A DNA stretch of 64,000 bases from Anabaena subtropica FACHB-260 (GCF_014697105.1 NZ_JACJRF010000016.1:52599-116598); one strand, 5' to 3'. Positions 18,617 through 28,399 are shown, counted from the stretch's first letter. Notes: generated by a model from the sequence alone, not told the origin. A program made the numbers and translations.

Positions 18617-18991
18617 ATGCAAGCAACATACGATTCTGATAAACGCAAATTGCTATCATCTCTGTGTCATGGGGCGATTTTCTTTAGTACAGCAATATTC
18701 TCGATTGGCGTTCCCATTGTCATTAACTTAATATCTGACGACCCAGTAGTTAAAAGTAACGCCAAAGAATCGATTAATTTTCACTTTAATGTTTGGTTCT
18801 GGGCTACTGTCATTGGAGTACCATTAGGGGTGCTATCTTGGCTTACCTTTGGTATTGGTGGAATTATATTCTTTCCCGTTGTTGCTCTAGGTTTTGCCTT
18901 ACATTGGGGATTAACGATTTGGGCAATTCTGCATTGTTTCAGCAAATCTGATGAACCTTTCCGTTATCCTTTTATTTTTCGAGTTTTTTAA
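18617..18991 (+). CDS. DUF4870 (Tic20-like) membrane protein
   Basis: 124-residue membrane protein. The start KRKLLSSLCHGAIFFSTAIF is followed by a polar NAKESINFHFNVWFW signature, the diagnostic part of DUF4870 (usually N-x-[RQ]xA[LI]NFQ). Two or three membrane segments follow (VIGVPLGVLSWLTFGIGGII, VALGFALHWGLTIWAILHCF). The family is distantly related to the Tic20 protein-import component, but bacterial members are uncharacterised. A GAGGAG Shine-Dalgarno precedes the ATG. It ends 71 bases before the convergent Uma2 gene. Confidence 0.82.
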   Translation: MQATYDSDKRKLLSSLCHGAIFFSTAIFSIGVPIVINLISDDPVVKSNAKESINFHFNVWFWATVIGVPLGVLSWLTFGIGGIIFFPVVALGFALHWGLTIWAILHCFSKSDEPFRYPFIFRVF

Positions 18992-19062
18992 TTTTATTAG
19001 CAGAATAATCAAGTTTGTTTTGGCAGAAGGGATGGTAATAATCGTCCCTTTTTTCATATAGT

Positions 19063-19707
19063 TTAATTGGCGATATGTTGTTTTACCCAGGTTCTAAATG
19101 CTTTCATGGTGGCATTTCTACCATCAATCTTACTACGCATCAAATATTCAGGAATCATTTGGGTAATAGGGAAATTGGGAAAACTACGACTTTGATTAGT
19201 TTCTACATATTTATCATCTACAAGTACGTTGATTTCTAGCCTACTTCCATTCCATCGCCACAATTCGGGAACTTTTAAAGCTTGATAATTATTGAAACGA
19301 GTCCGAGATGTAATATCAATTTCAATAGCTAAATCTGGTGGTGGATCAATTTCTAGATTGATTCTATTTTTTCCTCTGACTTTAGCTTCATTTTCAATAT
19401 AAAAACAATCATCAGGTTCTACACCAGCATCCATGACTTCTTTCTCAAAAGTTGTAGAACCCAAACTCCGAAATTCAATATCGAGTTCTTCGAGTAGGAT
19501 TTCCACTAAATTTCCAATTATTTTTTTGCTTACTTCATGTTCTGGTAATGGAGCTATTATTTCCAGCACCCCTTGGCTGTAAGATATCTTAGAATTGCGA
19601 TTTTCTCCTAGTTCCGCCAAAATATTTTTGTATGTTGACCAAGAAATATCCTTCATCAATAACTGATGACCAGCCGGTACAATTAGTTGGTTGAGTTCTA
19701 GTAACAT
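19063..19707 (-). CDS. Uma2 family (DUF820) endonuclease-like protein
   Basis: Second Uma2-type protein in the window, 214 residues. Key segments: YSQGVLEIIAPLPEHEVSK, the acidic site VEPDDCFYIENEAKVRGKNR, INLEIDPPPDLAIEIDITS and the Lys/Trp segment KVPELWRWNGSRLEI. The P-D-D...E-I-D...K pattern fits the PD-(D/E)XK-like fold. It has a longer C-terminus than the first copy (3685-4263) and is only distantly similar. It lies downstream of a toxin-antitoxin pair on the same strand, 68 bases away. Confidence 0.87.
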   Translation of the reverse strand: MLLELNQLIVPAGHQLLMKDISWSTYKNILAELGENRNSKISYSQGVLEIIAPLPEHEVSKKIIGNLVEILLEELDIEFRSLGSTTFEKEVMDAGVEPDDCFYIENEAKVRGKNRINLEIDPPPDLAIEIDITSRTRFNNYQALKVPELWRWNGSRLEINVLVDDKYVETNQSRSFPNFPITQMIPEYLMRSKIDGRNATMKAFRTWVKQHIAN

Positions 19708-19775
19708 AATTTTTTACACTACCATTAGAATAGTAAATTCTATAGCTCAATTGTAGTGCGATATCTGGTGAACAA

Positions 19776-20159
19776 TCATATAATACTGACTGGATATACA
19801 AGAATTGCTGAATCAAGTGTCGCAATAGTTAAGCCATGATGTAAAGATTGGCATATTAGCATTCTATCAAAAGGATCTTTATGTAACGATGGTAAACTAA
19901 CGAGTTTAGCAACACTGCCTTCGTCTAAGTCAAGATTGGTAATATGATGGCGATCGCGCTGTTTGGGAATATAAATTTCAGGGGATTCGGGAAGTGGTAG
20001 TTTGCCTAATTGATATTTAACAATGCACTCCCATATCGAAACAACACTCAGATATACATCATTATCTGTATCACGGATTGTATCTCGAATATTTGTTGTT
20101 AGTTGATCATTACCACTGATAAACCACAAGAAAATATGAGTGTCTAGGATAAGTTTCAT
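19776..20159 (-). CDS. PIN-domain toxin (VapC-like)
   Basis: 127-residue PIN-fold ribonuclease of the type II toxin class that usually pairs with Phd/YefM-type antitoxins. It starts MKLILDTHIFLWFISG, giving the first catalytic Asp (residue 6). The second acid is the Glu in VSIWECIVKYQLGKLPLP, and LHKDPFDRMLICQSLHHGLT with ATLDSAI provides the remaining Asp residues. All four acids of the metal site are therefore present. Its ATG overlaps the stop of the upstream gene (ATGA, 4 bases), indicating translational coupling to the antitoxin. Confidence 0.87.
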   Translation of the reverse strand: MKLILDTHIFLWFISGNDQLTTNIRDTIRDTDNDVYLSVVSIWECIVKYQLGKLPLPESPEIYIPKQRDRHHITNLDLDEGSVAKLVSLPSLHKDPFDRMLICQSLHHGLTIATLDSAILVYPVSII

Positions 20160-20611
20160 CTACCCTCAAATCCATTTATGATTTCTTTTGGCAAAGGCGC
20201 ATCAAAATCATCAGGTACATAAAATTCTCCTGCACATAAACCAAATGGTCTTAGCTGTTTTTCAGTATTATCAATTGGTGTTATCCAGTGTCTAATAATG
20301 GCTTTAATCACATGAAAATAGGAATGTTCTAAAAATTCTTCTATTGCAGTTTCGCCACCTTCTTTCACAGCAGTAATTACTCTTTGTTTAATATCTGAAT
20401 TGGTGGCAATATTGACATAGGAGATTTGCTCATGTTCAGTTGCGGTGGGATTAGTTTGCTCAAGCTGTTTAAGAAGACTCTGAATTTCAGCAGCAGCTTC
20501 AGCAAGATTTCGCTTTTGTACAGATAAATAAATGTGATGATTAGCTTGCTGGCTTGCATTATCTACAATTTTGTTGACCAAATTAAGGTCATTATTAGAA
20601 TTTTCTGACAT
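20156..20611 (-). CDS. Probable chimeric antitoxin for the PIN toxin
   Basis: 151 residues, directly upstream of and overlapping the PIN gene, the normal position for an antitoxin. The last 35 residues (RPFGLCAGEFYVPDDFDAPL followed by PKEIINGFEG) match the toxin-binding tail seen in cyanobacterial Phd/YefM-type antitoxins. The N-terminal 115 residues do not look like Phd. They resemble the helical module common at the ends of Nostoc multi-domain proteins (NLAEAAAEIQSLLKQLEQ, then INTP-like linker and VITAVKEGGETAIEEFLEHS). No DNA-binding motif is evident. The fusion is my reading from memory of both families; the operon position is seen directly. Confidence 0.65.
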   Translation of the reverse strand: MSENSNNDLNLVNKIVDNASQQANHHIYLSVQKRNLAEAAAEIQSLLKQLEQTNPTATEHEQISYVNIATNSDIKQRVITAVKEGGETAIEEFLEHSYFHVIKAIIRHWITPIDNTEKQLRPFGLCAGEFYVPDDFDAPLPKEIINGFEGR

Positions 20612-20674
20612 TATGCTTTCCAGATTATGAATGAATACCTTTTAGGCAGGCAAGATGCCTGCCCTATAAGAGAA

Positions 20675-23317
20675 TTAAGCCAATGCAGAGTTTAAATCGC
20701 TCTGTGCTTGTTCCAAAGCTGCTGGTAACTTGCTTGCATCGCGTCCGCCGGCTTGGGCTAAGTTTGGTCTACCACCGCCGCCACCGCCGCAGATTTTAGC
20801 GATCGCCCCAATAAATTTTCCAGCTTGTAACCCCTTCTTATTCACTTCAGGACTGAAGGCTACAACTAAGCTAACTTTGTCGGCTTCGGGAACTGAACCC
20901 AATACCACCGCGCCGTTACCGATTTTTTGTAGTAGGCGTTCGGCTGCGGTTTTCAAGGATTCGGGGTCAACACCTGCTAACTCAGCAACTATTATCTTAT
21001 GGTCGCCTACGGTGTCTGCTGTTTGTAACAAACTGTCAGATTTAGCGATCGCCAATTGTCCTTTGAGGGTTTCTAGTTGCTTCTCTGCGGTTCTCAGTTC
21101 ATTTTGCAGAGTGGTGATTCTCTCTGGTAGTTCTTCTGGTTTGACTTTAAAGCGATCGCTTAAATCTTTAACTACTTTATCTCGTACATTCAAGTAATCC
21201 AATATAGCCGGGCCAGAAACAGCTTCAATCCGCCGCACACCTGATGCAACACCAGCTTCAGTAATAATCTTGAATACGCCAATTTCCGCAGTATTACTTA
21301 CATGAGTTCCACCGCATAGTTCCATTGATACGCCAGGAAAATCTATCACCCTGACTTCATCACCGTATTTTTCCCCAAACATAGCCACCGCACCTCTAGC
21401 TTTCGCTTCAGCTAAGGGTAATACTTCAATTTTGGCTGAGTGGGCTTCAGCAATCCAAGTGTTAATTTGTTCTTCAACTTGTTGTACTTCCTCTGGTGTC
21501 AAACCACGGGGAGAGTTGAAGTCAAAGCGCAATCTGTCAAAGGATACCAGAGAACCAGCTTGCGATATGCCATCATCAACAATCTTCCTCAACGCTGCTT
21601 GCAATAGGTGCGTTGCAGTATGGTTAGCTTGGGCGCGACGACGACAAGCACGATCAATTTGGGCAGTGACGCTATCACCGACACGCAGAGTTCCGCGTTC
21701 GATGCGTCCGAAATGTACGAAGAAATCAGATTCTTTTTTGACATCTTCAACCCGAAACACAACCCCGTCACCGGAAATATAACCGCGATCGCCTATTTGT
21801 CCACCAGATTCTGCATAAAATGGCGTTTTGTCAAGAACAATCTGTACATCCGTTCCGGCTTCTGCTTCTTCTTGTGCAACACCATCTATTAACAATACTT
21901 CCACTTTCGCCGTCGCCGCAGCTTGGGTATAACCGATAAACTCGGTAGCGTGGATGTGTTCTGCCAGTTTGTCGAGGGAACCTTGCACAGTTAAATCAAT
22001 GGTTTCGTGGGCTGCTTTAGCCCGTTCCACTTGTTTTTGCATTTCTGCGTTAAATCCGGCTTCATCAACGGTGAGGTGATGTTCCTCCGCAATTTCTTGG
22101 GTGAGTTCGAGAGGAAAACCGTATGTATCGTATAGCGTGAAAGCACTGTCACCACTAATAATACTGTGTCCTTGCTTTTTCACCTGTTGGATAATTTCCT
22201 CTAGGAGTTTTTCACCTCTATCCAAGGTTTTAAGGAAATTCGCTTCTTCCCTCGCTAGTTCAGCTTTGATTGCTGCTTCCCGTCTGCGGACATTGGGGTA
22301 TGCTGATTCGGAAAGAGCGATCGCACTTTCGGCAACCTGGGTGATAAACTCCCCAGTAATCCCAATCAATCGTCCATGACGCACCACCCGGCGAATTAAT
22401 CGCCGCAGCACATAACCCCGTCCCACATTGGAGGCGCGGATTTCATCAGCAATCATGTGGACAACAGAACGGACGTGATCACCAATAACTTTCAGGGAAA
22501 CTTTGGTATTTTCGTCGCTGCTGTGGTAGTCAATCTCAGCGATTTTGGCTGCTGTGGCAATAATCGGGAAAATTAAGTCTGTTTCATAATTATTCGGTAC
22601 TTTTTGCAGGATTTGGGTAATTCTCTCTAACCCCATCCCAGTGTCGATATTTTTGTTTTGTAGTGGTGTTAAATTACCAGACGCATCCCGGTTATATTGC
22701 ATGAACACCAAGTTATAGAACTCGATAAACCGGGTATCGTCTTCTAGATCAATATTGTCATCACCTAATTCTGGGTGGAAGTCGTAATAAATTTCTGAAC
22801 AAGGGCCACAGGGGCCAGTGGGGCCAGATACCCAAAAGTTATCATCTGCACCCATGCGCTTGATTCTGGCTTCCTTTACACCAATTTGATCGCGCCAAAT
22901 GGCGTAGGCTTCATCATCTTCCTCAAAAACGCTAACTACTAGTTGTTCCTTGGGTAAGCCAAAAACTTCTGTGGAGATTTCCCAACCCCAAGCGATCGCT
23001 TGTTCTTTAAAATAATCACCAAAGCTGAAGTTACCCAACATTTCAAAGAATGTTTGATGTCTTTTAGTGCGTCCGACATTCTCGATGTCGTTGGTACGGA
23101 TGCACTTTTGGGAAGTCGTCGCCCGTTTAAATTCTGGTGTGCGCTGCCCCAGGAATATTGGTTTAAATGGTAGCATCCCCGCGATCGTCAGCAGCACGGT
23201 TGGATCTTCTGGCACGAGGGAGGCACTTGGTAGAATCTGGTGTCCCCTTTGAGCATAGAAGTTGAGGAATCGGGTGCGGATTTCGTTACCACTTAGGTGC
23301 TGGGGGTTTGAAGACAT
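20675..23317 (-). CDS. alaS: Alanyl-tRNA synthetase
   Basis: 880-residue class II synthetase that charges tRNA-Ala. The order is: catalytic domain ([14 protein letters not shown], motif 2 region [31 protein letters not shown]), the tRNA-recognition domain ([20 protein letters not shown]), the editing domain with HTATHLLQ near 567 and [15 protein letters not shown] near 668 (HxxxH and CxxxH zinc ligands), then the coiled-coil and Gly-rich C-Ala domain ([15 protein letters not shown]). All catalytic and editing signatures are intact and length is standard. It stands alone with a 358-base upstream region. Confidence 0.97.
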   Translation of the reverse strand: MSSNPQHLSGNEIRTRFLNFYAQRGHQILPSASLVPEDPTVLLTIAGMLPFKPIFLGQRTPEFKRATTSQKCIRTNDIENVGRTKRHQTFFEMLGNFSFGDYFKEQAIAWGWEISTEVFGLPKEQLVVSVFEEDDEAYAIWRDQIGVKEARIKRMGADDNFWVSGPTGPCGPCSEIYYDFHPELGDDNIDLEDDTRFIEFYNLVFMQYNRDASGNLTPLQNKNIDTGMGLERITQILQKVPNNYETDLIFPIIATAAKIAEIDYHSSDENTKVSLKVIGDHVRSVVHMIADEIRASNVGRGYVLRRLIRRVVRHGRLIGITGEFITQVAESAIALSESAYPNVRRREAAIKAELAREEANFLKTLDRGEKLLEEIIQQVKKQGHSIISGDSAFTLYDTYGFPLELTQEIAEEHHLTVDEAGFNAEMQKQVERAKAAHETIDLTVQGSLDKLAEHIHATEFIGYTQAAATAKVEVLLIDGVAQEEAEAGTDVQIVLDKTPFYAESGGQIGDRGYISGDGVVFRVEDVKKESDFFVHFGRIERGTLRVGDSVTAQIDRACRRRAQANHTATHLLQAALRKIVDDGISQAGSLVSFDRLRFDFNSPRGLTPEEVQQVEEQINTWIAEAHSAKIEVLPLAEAKARGAVAMFGEKYGDEVRVIDFPGVSMELCGGTHVSNTAEIGVFKIITEAGVASGVRRIEAVSGPAILDYLNVRDKVVKDLSDRFKVKPEELPERITTLQNELRTAEKQLETLKGQLAIAKSDSLLQTADTVGDHKIIVAELAGVDPESLKTAAERLLQKIGNGAVVLGSVPEADKVSLVVAFSPEVNKKGLQAGKFIGAIAKICGGGGGGRPNLAQAGGRDASKLPAALEQAQSDLNSALA

Positions 23318-23675
23318 GGGAGGAAAGTAAAAAGTAGTTTAATTTAACTGTGTATGAGGAATTGGGAAAAGATAAAACCGAACTCGTCTCTATCTTTGAG
23401 TACCCAATACAGACAAAGTATGCCTTAAGGAAAGACTACTATGCCAAGAGTTAGCCGCGTTAGGACGTGGGTCTAGTAAGTGTATTTTCATAAGTAGCTT
23501 TATATATTTTTGCATTTTGTTTGCTTTTGCTGCCAGCGACCTTGGCAGATTGGCTAGTCTCGGCAGTTGTTCTGTATTTCTATGTATATATTTTTTTCAT
23601 TACCTATCTTTGGTCAGATGAGAATTGAGCATTTGCTTAGGTAAATTTAATTCAAAGTACATACTGAGGTAAGTA
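23318..23675. other. Divergent intergenic region, alaS / HMA protein
   Basis: 358 bases holding the promoters of two divergent genes. No T-box-like or other structured leader was recognised. A GAGGTAAGT Shine-Dalgarno precedes the HMA start. Confidence 0.5.
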
Positions 23676-23879
23676 ATGGCTCTCAAATTAAAAGTTCCCA
23701 ATATTGCCTGTGATAGCTGTGCAGAAAAAATTACTGAGTCTATTCATGTGATGGAAGCAGATGCTCTAGTGAATGTGGATGTTCAGGATAAAACAGTCAC
23801 TGTAGAGTCTAAAGCATCTGAAGAATCAATCAAACAGGTAATTGTAGCTGCTGGTTATACGATAGAAGGTTATCAATAA
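23676..23879 (+). CDS. Heavy-metal-associated (HMA) domain protein
   Basis: 67-residue stand-alone HMA fold, similar to copper chaperones such as Atx1/CopZ. The metal-binding loop is NIACDSCAEKITESI, a CxxC motif (CDSC), with the usual beta-alpha-beta-beta-alpha-beta order ending in IKQVIVAAGYTIEGYQ. The canonical chaperone motif is MxCxxC; here Ile-Ala replaces Met-x, so the metal and partner are less certain. Copper delivery is likely but inferred. No copper ATPase is nearby. Confidence 0.85.
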   Translation: MALKLKVPNIACDSCAEKITESIHVMEADALVNVDVQDKTVTVESKASEESIKQVIVAAGYTIEGYQ

Positions 23880-24665
23880 CTCGGATATTTTCAATGGATC
23901 TATACAGTTGATACAAATATATTTAAGCAATATTTGTTCTCATCATTGGATCTATTAATTGAAACCGTTAACAATTGTTGAATGTAGCTTTTATTGAAAG
24001 TTTCCACTAATGTTTTTAGTTATCTTACTCAATCAGATTAGTGAAAAAGGCTATGTTCAACAAAAAATAGTACTCTTAACAAGAATTCTTGGTTAAGTTT
24101 TATCGATTCATTATTTTGTTTCAGAATATATACTTATATTGCCAAGTAGTCTATATTTAAGTAAATATCTCAGTGAAGACAGTAAATTAAGTATATTTAC
24201 ATAGGAAATTGAAGTTTTTAACATAATTAATCTTCGTATGGAGTAGTTATCTATACTTATTTTTTTTAATATATAAAATATTTATAATCATTGGCTAGTA
24301 AAATATAAATAAACTTTTTAGCTATAAAAAAGAAAAGAAAAAGCATAATGTAATTACTTGTTTTATACTTTGAATACCTTAAAAATACAGTGCTTTTGTG
24401 GGAATTATATAAAATTTTCCGTATTTTTACTGTTTGAAAAATAAAATGTAAAAAGTAAAAAATAATGAGCTTATTCTAACTTTATATAATTTTCATCTAT
24501 CCCTGGTAATGTATTAAGAGGATATTAAAATTCCTAAGTATCTTTATATTTAGAGTTAAGAATATATCAGTATTTATAAAAGTCTCTTGTTTCCAGAGAT
24601 AATATATTCATGAATCGGCGAAATATCAGTAATTCTTAGCTAGAAAGAAGGCGAAAAATATAGCC
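23880..24665. other. Long AT-rich intergenic region
   Basis: 786 bases, markedly AT-rich with no HIP1 site and stops in all frames. It separates the HMA gene from the GGDEF gene. No hairpin with GC-rich stem, no tRNA and no repeat was recognised. It may be a decayed gene or hold a small RNA. Confidence 0.5.
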
Positions 24666-25664
24666 ATGACAATGACCATTCTGGTCTTTGGAAGTTATGA
24701 CTTTCTTAGAAAACTTCCCGATCAGATCCATAAAAGAACTACTGATAATTTGGTAGTACTTACGGATTTTCATCAGGCAGTATCGCAAATTCAAATTGCG
24801 TCGCCCGATGTCATATTTGTGCAGGCAAGTCTCAAGGGTGGTATAGAACTGTGTGGTTGGTTGAAAGAACAAACCCAGCTATCTTGTATACACTGTATTC
24901 TGGTGGAAGATCGTCCCCAACAACTAGCACAGAGAAGTCAAAACGGCTGTGAATGGGAGTTCGAGATGACTGCCACGGCACTTCACCAAGGTGCAGATGC
25001 TTATATTTGGCAGTTACCGACAGAAGAAATGGCTACCCATCGTCTGATATTAGGTCAATTAACGGTGGGTTTGCGTAAAGCCCAAAAGTATCGTGATTTG
25101 ATCGAAAAAAACCATATCTTATCAGCGATCGCTTTAGCTGACTCATTGACAGACTTAAACAATCGCCGGGCGTTGGAATGGGATTTACCCAGACAAATTA
25201 CCAAAGCCCGCAATCAAAACATCCCCTTAAGTTTGGTGATTCTTGATGTGGATTATTTCAAGAAAGTCAATGATCAATATGGGCATTTAGTAGGCGATCG
25301 CCTGTTGCAGTTACTATGTACACGTCTGCGTCATAATTTGCGCTCTCAAGATACCGCATTCCGTTACGGTGGCGAAGAATTCGTTGTTCTTCTACCCCAT
25401 ACCACTGCTGAAGAAGCACTGATAGTAGCGGATCGCCTCAATCGGATAGTGGGTGAGCAACCCTTTAGTATCAATAGTAAACTAATTATTAGTGTAACTA
25501 TTAGCTTGGGTGTGGCTTGTCTGGAAGCAGATGATGACGAAAAAGGAATCGGCTTGTTACATCGTGCCGATCAATGCTTACTAGCAGCTAAAGCATCAGG
25601 ACGCAACCGAGTTATCTGTTCACATCAGTTATCCCAACTCTCTTCTCTGGAAGCTGTTTCTTGA
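24666..25664 (+). CDS. Diguanylate cyclase with degenerate receiver domain
   Basis: 332-residue protein that should make cyclic di-GMP. The C-terminal GGDEF domain is complete: LTDLNNRRALEWDLP, ILDVDYFKKVNDQYGHLVGD and the active loop RYGGEEFVVLLP (GGEEF at 235-239). An inhibitory I-site RxxD (RSQD, 226-229) lies five residues upstream, so product inhibition is expected. The N-terminal 120 residues look like a CheY fold, but in SPDVIFVQASLKGG the phospho-accepting Asp is replaced (Gln53), so it cannot be regulated by standard phosphotransfer. Alternative ATG at 24672 is possible. Confidence 0.88.
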   Translation: MTMTILVFGSYDFLRKLPDQIHKRTTDNLVVLTDFHQAVSQIQIASPDVIFVQASLKGGIELCGWLKEQTQLSCIHCILVEDRPQQLAQRSQNGCEWEFEMTATALHQGADAYIWQLPTEEMATHRLILGQLTVGLRKAQKYRDLIEKNHILSAIALADSLTDLNNRRALEWDLPRQITKARNQNIPLSLVILDVDYFKKVNDQYGHLVGDRLLQLLCTRLRHNLRSQDTAFRYGGEEFVVLLPHTTAEEALIVADRLNRIVGEQPFSINSKLIISVTISLGVACLEADDDEKGIGLLHRADQCLLAAKASGRNRVICSHQLSQLSSLEAVS

Positions 25665-25679
25665 ACTGGGGACTGGGAA

Positions 25680-26372
25680 TTATTGCGAGACAGCCACTTG
25701 AGCATCTGCGATCGCTTTTTGGCAATCTGCGATCGCTGCCTTTTGGCCTATGGCTTGGACTAACGCTTCGTAACTCAACCAATTGTCTTGTAGTAAAGTT
25801 TTTGCCTGGAGGACATGAAATCGTTGTTTTTGCTGACAAACTGACTCAGAAAAACCCAAAACTTTAAAGATAGTTGCTAATTTACTTTTATCGTCAGTCC
25901 CACCTTCGGCACGCTCAAACACTAAAGTTTCGGCAGCGATTCCTGCCATGCAAATAGTACAGTAGCGTTCCAAAGCCTGAGTACTGATTTTGCCCTGTTC
26001 TAATTGAGAGACTAATTCACCATCATCAAAGGCAACACCACCTTGGCCAGACTGTCCTTGCCTCCAAGCTTCCCACGCGCTGAGAGTGTAGCCTGTAACG
26101 GGAATACCTAATAGGTAAGCAACCAAAAAGTGTCCAGCTTCGTGGTGAATGATGCGATCGCGGTGTTGTGGTGAAAACCCGGCAATCCAGTCCAAGAGAA
26201 TAATACCCCCCTTACCTTGCAAGCTGAAACTATCAAAAGTTGCTATGCCCAAAATTGTGAAAGTAGCGATCGCTGGGATTGCAGGTGATAAGTTAATTAA
26301 CGGCCCCAACAAAGCCGATAAGGTCATGATAAAAACAGATATTGCAGTTAAATTTAAGGCAGTTTGACTCAT
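25680..26372 (-). CDS. Membrane-anchored M41-like (FtsH protease domain) metalloprotease
   Basis: 230 residues with two hydrophobic N-terminal segments (ISVFIMTLSALLGPLINL; IPAIATFTILGIATF), then a zinc-protease domain similar to the C-terminal domain of FtsH. The HExxH motif is HHEAGHFLVAYLLG (His77-Glu78-His81), and EGGTDDKSKLATIF would supply the third, acidic ligand. There is no AAA ATPase domain. Cyanobacterial databases often call these ATP-dependent Zn proteases, which is misleading. It is convergent with the diguanylate cyclase gene, with only 15 bases between them. Substrates unknown. Confidence 0.8.
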   Translation of the reverse strand: MSQTALNLTAISVFIMTLSALLGPLINLSPAIPAIATFTILGIATFDSFSLQGKGGIILLDWIAGFSPQHRDRIIHHEAGHFLVAYLLGIPVTGYTLSAWEAWRQGQSGQGGVAFDDGELVSQLEQGKISTQALERYCTICMAGIAAETLVFERAEGGTDDKSKLATIFKVLGFSESVCQQKQRFHVLQAKTLLQDNWLSYEALVQAIGQKAAIADCQKAIADAQVAVSQ

Positions 26373-26546
26373 ATTAATTCGTGATTAGGCACTTGTAAAT
26401 TTCTTATGTTTTAAAATATATTTTCATTCCTTAGGATAGCTTGATTTTTCTTAATTATATTAACCAATTCTCCATAAGCTAAATAAGAGAGACTGGAAAT
26501 TAGGGAAATAACTATTGACTGTGGACTATTGACTATTGACCAAATA

Positions 26547-27749
26547 ATGAACGCACAGGAAAAACCGCACAATCATCATCTCCACGATTGGTCATGGCCG
26601 TTCTGGCCTGCTTTACCGCTTTATCCCTACGGTAGAAGGCGCACACTTTGCCGGGAAATAGTGAAAGACACTATCTGGACATTCGATCAAGTCCAAGGCA
26701 TTCTCTACACCATAGTGCCAATTAGGATGTCAGTGATCAAGCTGAATGCAGGTGGTTTGCTCATCTATGCACCAGTCGCCCCAACAAAAGAATGTGTCCG
26801 ACTAGTAAATGAGTTAGTCGTCAAGCACGGTGAGGTTAAGTATATAATTCTCCCTACTAGTTCTGGACTTGAGCATAAAATTTTCGTCGGCCCCTTTGCG
26901 AGAAAGTTTCCCCAAGCACAGGTATTTGTAGCCCCCCATCAGTGGAGTTTTCCCTTTAACTTGCCGCTTAGTTGGTTGGGTTTTCCTCAAAAACGAACTC
27001 AAGTACTACCAGAAGATTCACGCCAAACTCCTTTTGCTGATGAGTTTGATTATGCAGTGTTAGACATTAATTTGGGACGAGGTTCTTTTGTCGAGGTGGC
27101 ATTTTTTCATAGGCGATCGCATACTCTACTTGTTACCGATTCTGTGATGTCTGTACCAGAAGAACCACCTGAGATTTTGCAATTAGAACCTTACCCTTTG
27201 CTATTTCACGCCAGGGATAATGCACTCCAAGCACTGGAAGATAAACCAGCTAATCGTCGCCAAGGATGGCAGCGTATTTCCCTATTTGCTATGTACTTTC
27301 GTCCTAGCGCCTTGGAATTATCTGGGTTAGGGGAGATGTGGCACGATGTACTCAAAGCACCAGATCATTCCCCAAAAGCATACTTTGGTTTTTATCCGTT
27401 TCGCTGGCGAGAACATTGGCAACAGTCATTTGCTGCTTTATCCGCCAATGGACGACCATTTGTTGCCCCAATCTTACAAATTCTCATTCTGCCCCAAGCC
27501 CCAAAACAAGTCCTCAACTGGGTTGACACAGTAGCAAAGTGGAATTTTCAACAGATTATTTCCTGTCACTTTGATTCACCATTTGCAGCCAGTCCAGCAC
27601 AATTTCGCCAAGCATTCACTTTCCTAGAAAATAACTGTGTTGACATTAGCAATCAAGCGTTGTTGGCAGAAGATTTAAGATTCATTAAAGAACTGGAGGC
27701 AAATTTATTGCAGCGAGGTATTGCCACACCACCAAGAGAGAAGATGTAA
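26547..27749 (+). CDS. DUF4336 domain-containing protein
   Basis: About 400 residues, beginning MNAQEKPHNHHLHDWSWPFW. A hydrolase-like layout similar to metallo-beta-lactamase folds is suggested by VVKHGEVKYIILPTSSGLEH, AQVFVAPHQWSFPFNLPLSW, HRRSHTLLVTDSVMSVPEEP and the late QQIISCHFDSPFAASPAQFR; these place His residues in positions like those of DUF4336. A full HxHxDH zinc site is missing. The family is conserved in cyanobacteria and plants. An upstream TTG at 26529 adds only six residues derived from an ACTATTG repeat. Confidence 0.78.
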   Translation: MNAQEKPHNHHLHDWSWPFWPALPLYPYGRRRTLCREIVKDTIWTFDQVQGILYTIVPIRMSVIKLNAGGLLIYAPVAPTKECVRLVNELVVKHGEVKYIILPTSSGLEHKIFVGPFARKFPQAQVFVAPHQWSFPFNLPLSWLGFPQKRTQVLPEDSRQTPFADEFDYAVLDINLGRGSFVEVAFFHRRSHTLLVTDSVMSVPEEPPEILQLEPYPLLFHARDNALQALEDKPANRRQGWQRISLFAMYFRPSALELSGLGEMWHDVLKAPDHSPKAYFGFYPFRWREHWQQSFAALSANGRPFVAPILQILILPQAPKQVLNWVDTVAKWNFQQIISCHFDSPFAASPAQFRQAFTFLENNCVDISNQALLAEDLRFIKELEANLLQRGIATPPREKM

Positions 27750-27905
27750 TTTAGTCAGTTGTCAGTTGCTAATAGTTTTCTTCTCCCCCTGCCATCAAAA
27801 GAGCCAGAATCACTGGGTGCATGAACTTTCGACTTTTATAGTAATATGTTTGTACTGGTAAATATCAGTGTCAATAAATCGATAGTGAAAACACTGGAGA
27901 CGAAA

Positions 27906-28358
27906 ATGGCAAGTTTAACGGATCAAGCTGATGTCAAGGCTAGTGAAGGAAAAGGAAGTTGCCTGTGTGGAGCAATTCATATCTCTGTTAAAAAAATGAG
28001 TACAAACATGGGAGTATGCCATTGCCAAATGTGTAGAAAGTGGACAGGTGGCCCGTTATTTGCAGTGGATTGTGGGAGTAATATTTCCTTTGAAGGTAAA
28101 GAAAATATCACCGTATTTAGTTCCTCTGAGTGGGCTGAACGTGGATTTTGCAACCGATGTGGAAGTCATTTATTTTATAGATTGAAACAGAACAACCAGT
28201 ACATAATGCCTGTTGGGCTATTTGATAACCCTAAAGATTTTGTTTTTGATCATCAGATATTTATTGATGAACAACCTTCGTATTACTGCCTTTCCAATCA
28301 AACAAATAATATGACTGGAGCAGAAGTTTTTGCTCAGTTCACTTCCGCAACACTATAA
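27906..28358 (+). CDS. GFA-family (glutathione-dependent formaldehyde-activating-like) protein
   Basis: 150-residue zinc protein of the GFA/CENP-V fold. The Cys pairs are all present: GSCLCGAIHI, CHCQMCRKWTGGPLFAVDCG and FCNRCGSHLFYRL. True Gfa activity (S-hydroxymethylglutathione formation) is questionable for many members, so the substrate is unknown. I chose the ATG at 27906 because a CTGGAG Shine-Dalgarno sits six bases upstream; an ATG at 27846 would add 20 non-conserved residues. A bidirectional terminator follows. Confidence 0.87.
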   Translation: MASLTDQADVKASEGKGSCLCGAIHISVKKMSTNMGVCHCQMCRKWTGGPLFAVDCGSNISFEGKENITVFSSSEWAERGFCNRCGSHLFYRLKQNNQYIMPVGLFDNPKDFVFDHQIFIDEQPSYYCLSNQTNNMTGAEVFAQFTSATL

Positions 28359-28399
28359 GCACTCATTTTTCTTCTACTATTTATTGTTTTATGTTTTAA

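Noticed and set aside
20730..22379. Several long plus-strand frames within alaS
   Set aside because: They are shadows of the minus-strand synthetase, which has all expected motifs.
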